Shown here piece by piece: positions 12,928 through 26,018 of a stretch of DNA of 64,000 bases (the stretch's first letter is position 1; each line of letters begins with the position of its first letter). A program made the translations under genes and the position numbers. The stretch lies in the NCBI GenBank assembly GCA_905250115.1, contig CAJNOI010000098.1, forward strand, positions 8,688 to 72,687, read 5' to 3'. This DNA comes from Adineta steineri. Lineage: Eukaryota; Rotifera; Eurotatoria; Adinetida; Adinetidae. Below the pieces are notes generated by a model. That model did not search any database. It had not been told where the DNA came from and saw nothing but the letters and a program-made list of their open reading frames with translations.

Positions 12928-14285
12928 AAAGGTACTTCCAGTAGCTATTTAATACTAAAATCTTTTTTCTCTATATACATGATTATTCTCTCTTTTTCAA
13001 AAAGAAAAATAACCGTTGACTACTGCCTCCGTTTTCTAATACGTACCAATAAATATATTGTTGTGATTCATTCTTTTTTCAGCAGTTAACAAGATTGCTT
13101 TCTATAGTTACCTTCGTCATTTTTGTTTTTTTTGCTCATCATTAAAACATATATGTAAATGAATATTATTGTCAAGGAACTAATATTGCACAACATTGTC
13201 TTTTCTACTAGTTTCTACCATAATCATATATTGAGTACTTTTCTTCTTCGACGTTACCTTTTTTTTTGTTATTCGGTGAATGCATGAGAAACCAAGTACG
13301 TCTCTACGAACATTTTTTTATGACGTCGTTTTCTTCTAATTAGATGTATAGTCGTTAGACAATAGGTTTGTCCGAAGGAAATTTGCAAGTAGTACTTGAT
13401 ATAATAAAGATTCAAGGTGTAGTCACGAAATTACTAAAATGACGGTAGATTCCTCTAATTATTCGAACGTTTCAAGCTACTATTTTCTATTTAGACAGAT
13501 AGATACTAGACTAGAAAAATCTTCAGAGGATTTCTCTTTTCAATGGATTAAAACCAAAATATGCCATTGTTAAATAAGAGGAATTTAAAACACTTACCGT
13601 GAAAAACATATCTCTGTTCTGATTATACAGAGTTCGTCTTACTTGAAATGATCGTATTTTGGCTGCAGTCTATTGAAAAGAGAAATCCTTTGAAGATTTT
13701 GCTAGTCTAGTATTTATCTGTCTAAACAGAAAATAGAAGCTTGACACGCTTGAATAATTCAAAGAATCTACTGCCGTTTTAGTAATTTCGTACCTACACC
13801 TGGGATCTTCACTATTTCAAGTACTACTTGCAAATTTCCTTCGGACAAACCTATTGTCTAACGACTATACATCTAATTAGAAGAAAACTACGTCATAAGA
13901 AATGTTCATAGAAACGTACTTGGTTTCTCATGCATTCACCGAATAACAAAAGGTAACGTCGAAGAAGAAAAGTACTCAATATATAATTATGTTAAAAACT
14001 AGCAGAAAAGACAGAGTTGTGCAATATCCAGCTCCTTGACAATAATATTCATTTACATGTATCTTTAAATTGAAAAAAAAACATAAATGACAAAGGTAAC
14101 TAGAAAGCAATCTTTTTAACTACTGAAAAAAGAATGAGTAACAACAATATATTTATTGGCACGTATTAGAAACTGGAGGCAGTAGTCAACGTTATTTTTT
14201 GTCTTTGAAAAAGAGAGAGTAATCATGTATGGAAAGAGAAAACATTTTAGTATTAAATGGTAGTTGGTAGTATCTTTTTGATGGA
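12928..14285. repeat. 1.35 kb imperfect palindrome (long inverted repeat)
   Basis: The left arm (about 12928-13556) and right arm (about 13668-14285) are reverse complements over about 600 bp, around a loop of about 110 bp. Matching landmarks are GCAGTAGTCAACG..TATTTTT, TAGGTTTGTCCGAAGGAAAT, GCAAGTAGTACTTGA and GAAAAGAGAAATCC. Mismatches and indels of roughly 10-15% by eye show it is not recent. No coding frame is present in either arm. It could be a long foldback transposon or a hairpin-RNA source; it ends about 480 bp upstream of the first triple-unit gene. Confidence 0.85.
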
Positions 14286-14769
14286 AGAAACATTCAAAGA
14301 GGTAATCAAGTACTGAAACTATTACTTGCTTTTTCTATATACACAGCTGGACAACATAATACGAATAAATCAGGTATATCTGCCTCTATCGCATGACAAC
14401 AGATGTGTTTTCTTAAAAATGGGGGGTTTCAACCAGTATTCCTGGATGTACCAGATCCTAGAACAGAATTCGAGTATTTTCTACGCGAATCCACTGTATT
14501 ATGGAGGCCGACTTTCTTTTTGATGAACTTCGGGTGAACTCAGTAAGTTTTACGAGATACACTAATCACTTTTTTATTTTATTTTAATTTCAACTAGAAA
14601 AAAAATCATCTTGAGGGTGTGAATGTGATTGAATGTAGAGAAGTAGATTAATCTAACTCAAGGAAACCATCATGGACACGCTTAAAATGGATGACATCGT
14701 CATCTAGTACGATGAAATATTGGAAATTCTGTTTTAGATATAATATAAGACAATAGTTTGAAGAATAAA
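14286..14769. other. 5' flank of the first triple-unit two-TM gene
   Basis: Non-coding. It contains a GAGGGTGTGAATGTGATTG stretch near 14613, one of the GT-rich motifs found between genes here, and is otherwise AT-rich without clear core-promoter motifs. Confidence 0.4.
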
Positions 14770-17700
14770 ATGCTTAAACTTTATCGAATTCGTCAATATA
14801 TACTCGATCAAAATTTCTACAACACAGAAACAGACGATGAACATATTAAAAGAAAGGAACTTATATCAAGTCGATTTTATTTAATATTACTTATGATCAT
14901 TTTGTATGCATATGCTTTCTATATAACATCAACTACTCAAATAACTCCCATTATTGTTTTTAAACCAACTATAAAAGAGTACAAAGAATTGATCGAACAA
15001 CATCCCAATACATTAAGTTGTCCATGTGAGCGAATTGCTATTTCATATGGAGAATTTATTAATATTTTACCAGTTTATCATCAAATTTGTTCATCGGATT
15101 TTGTTAGTCAACAATGGATTGATTATCTATTTTATGAAAATAGTAGTTATTATTTTCAACTTGATTTTCGTCATAGTGCCTCAGCTCAATTTCAAATTCT
15201 TCGTGCGTTATGCGAACAAGCAGAACAGACTGTTGATTATAGTCTAACTCAATTTTATTCCAGTCAGTTCATCACAAATCAACTGATTTCTATGGATACA
15301 TTTGATATTCAAACAAACTCATTTATTGAACTATTCAAACGAACCACATCACCATTATTTCTGGACATATTCAGTTTGATTCGACAGGTACTTCTTGAAC
15401 AGCTCTTCGTTTCAGGAATGGGAACACAATATACCGTTGAATGTTGTGACAACGATGACCTTGATTATGTATATGTAAACGCAATTTATTATTATGAAAC
15501 GCAAGATAAATACTTCCACTGTATGTGCTTAGATTCATTCGTGTGTAAGCTACCAGGAGGTATTTATACTAATATAATTCGATATGACCATGCTGGATCT
15601 ACTGGATGGGATAATGAAGCATCGAATTATTCAAATACTTTGAATACTAATGCTACATTTCTATTACCTGGTATATTCGTTGGTTGTGTTCCTATTGAAT
15701 CATTATTCTATTCAACAATTGAATGTCTATTTGAAGACGCATGTTTCAATCAAATTGGTACGAATATTAATTATACATCAATATCAATTCATTCGTTTTC
15801 GAAATTAAATCAATCTTTATCTACATCACAAACAACTTATGAAACATTAATAAATAATTTATTTATTCAACAATGGAATACTAATATATCTTTTAATAAT
15901 TATTTTGATCAATGTCAACCATTACAGTGTCAATATACAAATGAAATAGGACAAAGTTGGACTTCTATTTTGGCTTTAGTTATTAGTTTGTATGGTGGAT
16001 TAGGACACTTTTTACCATTTATCATTCTAGTTATCGTCAATTTTTTGTTCAAGATACACCAAAACCAACAAGCACAAGCTAATGTTATTTTACCTGAGAG
16101 TAAGTTTCGTCTTCCTTTTAAATCTTTTAATTGTAAGAGGTATCAATTTAATCAATAATGCAGCATGAGTAGTCATGTTTTACATTTCGTTTCTCGTTAT
16201 TTACTTTAAAATACCTATATATAGTGAATATATGTGTAACAATATGTGCCTGTCTACTTGAAGGAATAGAAATGAGGAAGCCTATGTTGTACATTCTGAA
16301 ACGATACTAGACTATATAGCCCAAAGGGAGAAAAGCGGATCCCGATGGATTCCGCAAAAGATTAAGAGCAGATCTTGAGATCCGCATTTTCTCCTTGATT
16401 ACAATAGTTAGTGACTTGCGATTGTTAAGTTATTGAATTTTCGTACACTCTTCTTTCTAATTTCATTACGGATAACAGTTAATGTACATCCTTCGAAGGC
16501 TTGATACTCTTTTATTATTTCTCATTGTTATTTTTTAAAATTTTGAATAGTACCTATGAAAACTCGTTGGAAACAATTAACGGAAAAAATTGTCAATTTT
16601 ATTAGGAAACTAAATATATTCCAGAGTGGATCAAATGATGAACATATAAAACAAAATGAAATATTATCAACACGATTTTATTTTATTGCATTACCAATCT
16701 TATTAACTATATTTGGTGTATATTTATCATTGGATAAACAAATTAAAATCATAACTATTGACAATCCAACACAAAATCAATATGAACAACTTAAAAATAA
16801 TTTATTTGATAATCTCCAATGTCCATGTAGTCATATATCAATTAAATACAATACATTTATTATTTTTCAACCAAGATACCATCAAATATGTTCAAGTATA
16901 TTTGTATCTGAGTTGTGGCTTGATAATACATACTGGCAGGATGTTGGGCAATACTTCGAAGATGGTTTTCACCAACTATCACCTTCGTTTTTCCATTTTT
17001 TATTAATATTATGTCAAGCAGCTGATGAAACAGTAATTAACAATTTAGTTCTCTTCAATGAAAATGAATATTTAACATCAGAAGTTGTTTCATCTGATAT
17101 ATTTACTAGTGAAGTAACTTCATTCATTGAATTATTCAAAACTACAACGCAACTATTATTTCAACTTCGCATGAATTTAATTCGACAAATTTTATCTGGA
17201 AGTCAACTGGTTAATTTGAGAGATACAAACAGTGTCTTCACAAGTTTTTATGGCGATTATGGTTTGGAATATCATTCCGTTATGCGTACATATAATAATT
17301 GCTCGTGTGCTATCAATCGGTTATGTAAACAACCAATGATTTTATATTCTGCTGCTACACCAGATATATATAATATATTAGGAATAGTTCAAGCTTGTTT
17401 TGCTATCGAAACATTATTATTATCAACAACAGAATGTTTTTTCAGCAAAGATTGTATAAGTACACTACGGTCTTATATGTTAACAACAGAAATAATATAT
17501 AAACGTTTAATACCATTGAATACATCCATATCAAGTCAATATCAACCAAATACAACAATAGAAACAATTGTTAATAATTTATTTGTTGAAGATTGGAATG
17601 AAATCTATTCTTATAGTCAATATTATGATCAATGTCAGCCATCTTATTGTTCATATACTATGGAAGAAAAACCAAGTAGTATATATATATTTACAAAATT

Positions 17701-19731
17701 AATTGCAATATATGGAGGTTTAACGATCATTATGAAGATTTTTATACCAATGATTATTAATTTTATTAGACGAAAGCCAGTACAAACAATAAGTAACAAA
17801 TATGTTTTGATTTTCATTATCTTTTAGATATACAAAGGCTAGAAGATAGAGGATTGAGAGTCGAATAGCTCGAGTTTCACTATTAGAAGAGGGTGGGTGT
17901 GAGTATGGGGTGTGGGATGAGCAAGGAGAAATGACGTACTTCGGTACTCTGTTGTACTTCCATCTACTTCCGGAGTACGAAATTTTCCCCTTGGATAAGA
18001 GATATCATTGTGATAAGTATTCTTTGACTAGATAAAATCGAATTGCAAGTTGTATGAAATGATCAATAAATAGACATTCCTCTCGATTAGTGATGAGTTA
18101 TCATTTATTTCTACTATAATAGTATCTTTCCTTCTGTGGTCATACTATGTAAAACTTGCATCGCATATAAGAATATTTTCCTTCAATAGTCAAAACCACT
18201 TGAAACCAAAAAAGATTCTATCTCTACAACTTCTAGATTGAATTTAGCATTGTAAGATAGATCGGTGGTGATATTCGTTGCCAAAAACCAGTGCCGGTTT
18301 AAATTTCTGTAATATAACTCACGTATGAGTCATTACAGATTTATAGAATATACTGATATGCATATATCTCCATTAACTTGCTAGTCGAATAAAAAGATCA
18401 TATGAACTAGTGTTAAGAATAGATTTTCATTTTGAATTATATACTAATTATTTTTAGGAATACCATTTTCGCATCGAATTCGACAACTTTTTCCGCTAGT
18501 CAAAACAAAATTAATAAATTTGAACTTATTTCAAACTCATTCAACAAATCCTCATACAATTAGAAAACAATTGTTTACAACTAGATTTTATATTATTATT
18601 TTAATCATTATTTTTCCTATTATTTTATCATATATATTATTGAATCAAAAATCAATATCTGTTACAGTAAAATTACAGAGTTTAGATCAATATAATAATT
18701 TACGAACGAAATATCCAACAACAATTACTTGTCCTTGTACTGATATTTCTATACGTTATGATCGATTTATAGAACTTAATCCATCTTATCATCAAATATG
18801 TTCATCTGATTTTGTCAGTCAACAATGGTTTGAATATTTATTTAATGAAAATAAAACTTATGAAAAAAGTTATTATGCTACAGCTTCGGCTCAATTTCAA
18901 ATTCTTTCATCATTATGTAAACAAGCACAAGAAGCTGTGAATAGCAGTCTTATACAATTTTATTCAACAAAATTAACCAGTAGCGAGTCAATATCTTCAG
19001 ATTTATTACAAATTCAAATTGATACAACTGTTAATTCCTTTAAAACATCGATGCCTCAAACATTCAAACAAGCATTGAATATGCTCAGCAATCTCATTCA
19101 TGGTAATACATTTATAACAGCATATGAAACAAACTGGAAACTCACTGTGTTAGTTACTTATTCAGAAGCACCTATTTATACAAATCCTCAATCATATGGT
19201 AATTCATGTAGTTGTGCTACTTCATTAAAATGCTCACAACAAGCAGTACTTAATGATACTTTAAATGTAACATTACCTGGTTTGTTAATTGGTTGTTATC
19301 CACTTGAATCATTATTACAATCATCATTAGAATGTTTATATAATCAACAATGTTTGAATTTAATAATAAATTCTTTTGGAGATCAAATATCTAATGAGAG
19401 TAGTTTTGAAATACTTAATTCATCTTTATTATCAGAAAGTTCCTTTGAAATGAATGAAACAGTTCAAAATATGGTCGATCGATTATTTGTTAATGAATGG
19501 AATATTAGTCATTCTTATCAAAATTATTATGAACAATGTCATCCATCGCAATGTACTTACTCATACATTCAAAATTCTGATATACCGTATGTAGTAACAA
19601 CTATTGTGGGTTTGTATGGTGGTATAACGATTGTATTAAAAGTTCTTTCAAAATTTATGATTCAAATTTTTTTCTGGATTAAAAATCGCAAACACACAAC
19701 GGTTGCACCATTTCCGCCATCAACTAATTAA
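14770..19731 (+). CDS. Triple-unit two-transmembrane Cys-rich protein (gene 1)
   Basis: Exons 14770-16099, 16551-17792 and 18458-19731 join in phase 1 at both junctions and give 1,281 residues. Each exon encodes one complete unit: cytoplasmic segment, TM1 after a conserved [ST][ST]RFY, an ectodomain of about 330 residues, TM2 after [LI].[YF]GG[LI], then a charged tail. Conserved ectodomain motifs in order are CPC..I.I.Y..FI...P.YHQICSS.FVS..W; LC.QA.E.V; CSCA....C; GC.PIESLL.ST.ECL; and LF...WN..YSY..YY.QC.P..C.Y. There are 12 core cysteines per unit, many N-glycosylation sequons and no signal peptide (TM1 would be the anchor). The family is not one I can name. The 2-TM/large Cys-rich ectodomain layout and glycine-rich TM2 entry resemble trimeric DEG/ENaC or P2X channels, so a covalently linked trimer is plausible but unproven. 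A paralogue lies at 38.0-42.1 kb. Confidence 0.82.
16311..16400. repeat. Small imperfect inverted repeat in intron 1 of triple-unit gene 1
   Basis: GGGAGAAAAGCGGATCCCGA near 16325 is mirrored by GATCTTGAGATCCGCATTTT near 16370, forming a potential hairpin in the 451-bp intron. Function unknown. Confidence 0.4.
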
Positions 19732-20305
19732 AGTTTTATATACTTGAATTCATTATATTAAAACTAAGACAAACTAATTGATGTTAAAACACTGCTTTAT
19801 GTATTGTGTATGCTTTTCCTCTATTTTATTTTAATATGTTATAACACTGCTTTGTGTATCGTGTATGCTTCTCCTTTATTTTATTTTAATAAATGAAATA
19901 TTAATGATAAAAGAGTTATATCTCTCTAAACGAAATCGTTGGCAATTGATAACTATATTTGCTTTTAAGTCACTATACGAGAGCTATGCTGAAGTAAATG
20001 TGAGTGCCAGTTAAAAGTAGAGACACCCACCCACATCTACATCCTCAAAAGTGTATTGATCAACCTTATAATGTTGGCTTTCTTTCATTGCAGGGCTAAA
20101 CAAAATAGGTTTTAAACTTATCTTTTTCGATAAATAGATATACGTCCTTCGTATACCTCTTTGGAATGGTGAAAACTGCAGATCCCTATCTATCTTTGAT
20201 AAAAAGTTATAAGCATTTGCTCCATTAGTCTTCTTGTATAATTTCGATAATTATAGTCGAATATATATATTTGCTAGATTAAAAATAAAATAATATAAAT
20301 ATATT
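19732..20305. other. Convergent 3' intergenic region
   Basis: Lies between the 3' ends of triple-unit gene 1 (+) and glutamine synthetase (-). It contains a near-perfect tandem duplication of about 50 bp at 19790-19895 (ACACTGCTTT.TGTAT.GTGTATGCTT) and a GACACCCACCCACATCTAC motif at about 20022. No gene seen. Confidence 0.5.
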
Positions 20306-21909
20306 TTAATTCGAATGTTCTTCCGTAGTTTCATTGAGACAAATAGTTTTGACTAGAATATTTGATACAGCATATGGATCACAGTTAGCCGATGGTCGTC
20401 GATCTTCAAGATATCCATATTGTTTTTCTGCAACTTGACGTGGAATTCGGACACTAACAGCTCGTGAAGCTATATCGGATGAAAATTCTTCATACGATGC
20501 TGTTTCATGTTTACCAGTCAGACGACGTTTATTATCCGAACCTCCACATGGATCATAATGTTTCATATGAACTTCATGTCGGTGAGATAATTTTTCGACA
20601 GCTTCTTTTATTAATCTAAAATTTGAAAAATAATTTTACATAAAATCTCTTCTCATTTAAACTAGATCGACTCAAAAAAAAATTCTTAATTCATTTATGT
20701 CATAAGCAAATTTACTTCAAGTAAAGAGAATAATATAATAAAACTTACTCAAGTCCACCTGGTTTTCCCATTGCTTCAGTTGAAAAATTAGCATGACAAC
20801 CAGCTCCATTCCAATCACCAGTTTCTATTGGTTTTGGATCAAAACTAATTTGAATTCCATATTCTTCTGCAATTCTATGAAGAATAAAACGACTAATCCA
20901 TAATTGATCACTAGCAGCAACTCCTCGTGTTGGACCAATTTGATATTCCCACTGACTTGGCATGACTTCAGCATTTGATCCAAAAATATCGAGACCTGCA
21001 TAAAGACAAGCACGATAATGTGCTTCGACTAAATCACGGCCATATGACTGGCATGCACCAACACCACAGTAATATGGACCTAAAATAAAAAAAAATGAAA
21101 AAGATTACTTGAATAATTCATTTGAACCACAGAAGAGAAAAAAATTTCGAAGAAGATTTAAAGTTTTCAAATAGATTCTATTCATTCTTGATATTCATCG
21201 ATTATTCTTTTTTTTACCTTGTGCTGCAGGAAAAGCATTTTTAGGCCAGCCAAATGGCCATCCATCTCGATCGAGTAGAGTATATTCCTGTTCAAATCCA
21301 AATGCAGGTTTCTGATCAGCTGCACTTTTCATTGACTTTTCACATTCAGCTCTTAAATTAGTTTCTAAACAAACAAAATTAAAAAACAGTTTTTCTAAAG
21401 AAAAACATGATTTTACTTGTAGGTTTCTTGTCTGAATCATATGTTTCACATAAGACAAGTTTATTTTCTGCACCCAACATAAATGGATCTTTGAATATTG
21501 CAACTGGTTTTAAATAAATATCAGAATTTGCACCTTTAGCTTGTTCTGTTGAACTTCCATCGAATGTCCACCATGAAAGATCTTCTATCTTACGTGGTTC
21601 TTCTGAAATTGTTTGTGTTTTTGCTCGTAATTGTTCACCTGTTCCATCAATCCAAATGTATGTTGCTAATAATTTATCTGATGGTTGTGGTAAAGATAAA
21701 TATTTATTAGTAATTAATTTATCAAGTGGACGAATATCTGTTGTACATTGTAATTTTACTACAGTTCGTCGAGATATCAAATTAAATCGACATGATTCTA
21801 ATACCTAGTGAAAAAAAAATGAGAGGACATTGAATAGAAATTTACTATATTATTTTTTAAGATATACATTTTTCAATAATAAACGTTGTGTAGATCCAAA
21901 AATCTTCAT
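20306..21909 (-). CDS. GLUL: Glutamine synthetase (type II/eukaryotic), with mitochondrial-like leader, 5 exons
   Basis: Exons in coding order are 21909-21868, 21804-21417, 21364-21218, 21079-20749 and 20615-20306, all phase-consistent, giving 405 residues. The enzyme makes glutamine from glutamate, ammonia and ATP. Diagnostic motifs are present: YIWIDGTGE and [11 protein letters not shown] near the N-domain, [10 protein letters not shown] (metal-binding glutamates), [19 protein letters not shown] (ATP/ammonia region) and the C-terminal [10 protein letters not shown]. Typical animal enzymes are about 370 residues. The extra 30-odd N-terminal residues ([27 protein letters not shown]) are rich in Arg/Lys/Ser with a single acidic residue, as in mitochondrial targeting peptides; some animals do use a mitochondrial form. 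Exon 1 has only 14 codons, so the start depends on that splice. Family identity is certain; localisation is inferred. Confidence 0.95.
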
Positions 21910-24900
21910 GCTTATGAATGATCTAAAATATCACAAGAAGATTAATACAGACATTGAGCATCACAAAATATCTTAATGTGTTAAATGAATGTTAACAACT
22001 ATTGTTTAACTTTTAGAAGAAAATCATTAGTTTCTCAAAGCGTCTCGGTCGGATCTTTTCTTTTAAAGAATGTCTATCTCGAGAAAATAATGATTTCATC
22101 TGAAGTTTAATCGAGGTTTAAAAATTCGAATCTATTTAATGAAGGCACGTGACACGTATTATTTCTTCAGTATTCATATCGTCAATAGTAATGTTAATAC
22201 CAGTAACAATATCAAATAGTACTGAAACTATTATATTCCTCGAAAAAGTATAGTGTTGTTTCTAGGCATCTACTCCGTTACTCTATATACCAGAAGTATG
22301 TAAAATCGTTTATGAATAATCTTTTGCGATAGTTTTTGACTATGTGCATATCAGAAAAGATCTAGTTACAAATTTCGATACAAGAGCATGTCATTATTAT
22401 CTTATAGTTAAAAGTTTAAGATTAATTTACTGATACACTTCAACATATGCACAAACAATCTTATATCTGTTTTTCTTGGACACTTAATTATAAACGATAT
22501 ACATCAAGACATATTTTTATAACGAATGAAATAAACTGAAAAAGAAATACTCGATCAAATTGTAAAGATTGGTATAGATGAAGTGAAATCAACTTCCTAA
22601 GTATTATAATCGTTTTATTATCAAACAATATCTGATTGTGTATAATTACTATCTATAAAAAAGGAACATTAACAAGTGAAGTATAATGTAATAATTTATC
22701 CTTCTATTTTTCTTCGATTATATTCTAGGTTCATTAGGTTCAAATGTTATTTCTAGCTAAATATATTTGTATAGAACCATTTGATAATTTACAAATTTCT
22801 ATCTGATAGTTTTCGTCTATCAAATCAATTTTCTTTACGAATCAGAGAAAGGTTACGTACCCGAATATGAATAAAGTTTAAGGATTTAGAAGAGAGTGCA
22901 TCGTGTAAAATAATATATATATATATATATAATAAATAACAAACACGCACTAGCTGCATGTTATAGCCAAAGAAAATGAAAAAAAGAAAGAAAAGAAAAA
23001 AGAAATATGCTGTTAAATAAGAATATTTTTGGCTAACTATTTATACATGAAAAATATTTTATCAAAAAAGATTATAACAAGATTTTATTGACAATTATCA
23101 AATATTATTTATCAGTTTGGTTCATGAGATTATAATTAATAAACTATAGCTGCTTGTAATATAGTATATTTAATTATTGTATTATGATGAGAAGAACACA
23201 TGGTAAAAAAAAAGAGTATCGATCATTGACACCATGCGGTAGAAAAGAAAAAAATATGCTTAAATACTATCTTTGTTGTCAGACACCAAGGTTATATTGA
23301 GTGTATTTTTTCGTTCTGTAAGCGATGTAGAGGCTCTATTATTCTTCTGAAAGAGAAAAGTCGAATTTTATATTTTCGATTGGAAGATAGTCGAAGTATA
23401 GATATAGATGAAATTTAAATGTTTCAAACATTCACTTGAGTGCTTGTTCGTGTACTCTAATATTCACATCGACTATCGATATGTACTTCGAGGTATTTAA
23501 AAGAAAAGTTAGGCATTATTCTCTCTCTGAACAAATACTTTACAATTATAAAAATAGTTAAATAAATTAATTTTAGGAGATTGTTCAGAAAATTCTATTG
23601 TATTAACTTTTCATTTTCTTTCAAGTTCAATTAGGTGATAGAAACGATTTTTTGCATATTTATTATCAACAAAATTACCTTCTATTAAATTATTGTGAGA
23701 TGCATTTCGAGAAAAACTAATATGTATATATGATTATTCAAAAATATATCAATAAGAATTAATCTTAAGACTTACACAAGATACTTTGAACTTTTGACTC
23801 TATCAAAATATCAGCTAGTTTGCTTTTTTATTATTCAATATAGAATAGATATCGTTTAATCAAGAAGTAAGATTACTTTTTATTTCCTACAAATTTCTGC
23901 TTAAATAAATGAAGAAAATAAAAATCTCATTAGAAACTATAACTGAATATTATCATACACTTTTGAAATTAATCTGATTGTGATACAAATACTAGGATAA
24001 TATCTATTGTGAACATATGATAAGGAATTTAATTTTGTGGGAAAACCATTTCGTCCAAAACCAAAAATAGTTTACAGAAAAATCAATGTCTCTCGATAAA
24101 AATGGTATTGTGGCACAATATCGTTATAATCAGTTACAACCACACTGAATTTCACTCAAAATCAAATTCTCTAATAAACTAGAACATGGATATGAATTTA
24201 TACTAATATTATCTTTTCTTACATTCACAGCCGTCCACGATTTCCTTTTTTTTTATTCATTCAATTATGTTCAATAGTTTGTTTGATGATTCACTCATTT
24301 AATATGATATCTTTATATTTAAATTCAATTTCTTAAATCTCAACATTCAGAGTTTGTGTAATGAAATATTGTGTTAAATCTTTCGATGAAAAATTTGATA
24401 TATATATTTGTAAGTATCTCTGTCAAATGTAATTTTATTGATTAAATTCGAGCCTATATTGTCTATTTTTCTAAACTACAGCAACATATATAACTGCATT
24501 AGAATACTTAGTTCACCGAAGTTTCTCTTTATATCGGAAAGCATATTCGTTATATTAAATATAAAGAATGGATACCAGTGGTAATAAATGGAGAACATAA
24601 TTACACCCTGATTTCAATCATGATTCTCATTCATACCTTCCACATTTTAGAAGGAAAACGAAAGGGTTTTTGAATATTCGATTCGAAGTATGTTTTACAA
24701 AGTATTACATATGTCTCACCTTTTACATGGGTACATAAGGTGAATAAGAGAAAGGAGAACATGTGTTTCAAGTTTCTATCGCATTTTTTTATTGATAAAC
24801 AGAAATATACAAAATTATATTTTTTTTTACGCAATATTCATATTAATTAGAAGTTATGAGTAATAAGTTACTTGTCATGAATGGTTGGTCATGCATAACT

Positions 24901-24952
24901 AGAATTTTATATAACTGTAGCAGAATTCAAAATAAAAATCACATTATTCAGT
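21910..24952. other. 3 kb AT-rich intergenic region
   Basis: No coding frame with domain or splice support on either strand. It holds a short (AT)n tract at about 22913-22931 and A/G-rich runs near 22975-23005. It separates divergent genes (glutamine synthetase on minus, a small protein on plus), so both promoters should lie here; I could not pick out specific elements. Confidence 0.5.
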
Positions 24953-25216
24953 ATGGGAGCAGCGATGGCCAATCTTATGTATAATAATGAAGCAAATTCG
25001 CCTGAGAATTATTCGGGAGCAATGATAAATCAACAACAATCAACTGCAATAATTCCTCCTCGACGACAACCAACAATAGCTGCTCCACATTCATCCGCAC
25101 CACAAACACACACACAACGACCATATCGTATGTACTACAATCCACGATCAGGACCTGGTTATATCGGACCGCGACTTCCTCATTTAATGGAACCACAAGT
25201 TCGCGTTTACTATTAA
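24953..25216 (+). CDS. Small Pro/Gln/Tyr-rich hypothetical protein (possibly a terminal exon)
   Basis: An 87-codon frame begins ATGGGAGCAGCG and ends with TAA, followed 11 bp later by an AATAAA signal (25228-25233). The protein is low-complexity: Asn/Gln-rich first half, PPRRQP and SAPQTHTQRPYRMYY in the middle, and a GPGYIGPRLPH stretch before the C-terminal VYY. No family recognised. TTATTCAG immediately precedes the ATG and would work as a splice acceptor, so this may be the last exon of a longer gene. The composition is unlike the AT-driven spurious frames nearby, which is the main reason to call it. Confidence 0.5.
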   Translation: MGAAMANLMYNNEANSPENYSGAMINQQQSTAIIPPRRQPTIAAPHSSAPQTHTQRPYRMYYNPRSGPGYIGPRLPHLMEPQVRVYY

Positions 25217-26018
25217 TTTTTTTTTATAATAAATACTTTCAAAATATTGCTTATTGTAAAATACAATTTAAGTTAAAATAAAATATTTTTTTATCAATGA
25301 AATACCAGTGCACTTCAGACTTAACTGTAGCCTTTTATTTTAGAAAATAAAGAAAAATATTTCATCTTCTACACATGTCTTCAACCAATTAGTAGCACTT
25401 CAATTCAAACCTATAACTGTAGAAATTATTTAGAACTCATAGTCTCTCTCTTGTTCAATGTAAAAAAAAAAATTCATGTGTTTTTTTTATTATTATAAGT
25501 CTTCAGTATGCAACAAACATACAATAGGAAGCAAAAATAAGTTCACATCAACTGATACTTCATTTTTTATATTTCACTAACTAATCTATAAAGAAAAAAG
25601 CAAAAACTATTACTGAAAAATAATTATTCGTATTTTTAACTAATATAGAAGCAATATCAATCGACACTTATATGAAATATTCAATATTATATGTTAACGG
25701 GTGTCCTGTGAACAATGGATCTCTTAGTATTTTGATGATATTTCTCTAGATATATTACCTATACCCACACTCTCAATTTAAATCGATCAATTTTTTCATG
25801 GAATGGAAATCGAATGAACCGCTGTTTATTTTATAAAATATCCCTCATAATATCACAGAATTATTGTTATGTTTTATATAACTTTTCAAGACAAGTGTAT
25901 TAAAAAAAAATCAAGACATATCACAATGTGACTTGAAATGTCTTGATTTGCATCGGATTGAGCGTGACTATTGTATCTTTTAATGATGAATACTCTAAAA
26001 TAAGACATAGAGTATAAA
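25217..26018. other. Convergent intergenic region
   Basis: Lies between the small plus-strand gene and the 3' end of alpha-mannosidase. AT-rich with A/T homopolymers. An ATACCCACACTC motif occurs at about 25761. No gene seen. Confidence 0.5.

Noticed and set aside
14758..19731. Three separate tandem genes, one per coding block
   Set aside because: Each block ends at a GTAAGT/GTAACA donor and the next begins after a TAG acceptor, all in phase 1 with no ATG needed. The same organisation recurs in the paralogue at 38-42 kb, so one transcript is more economical.
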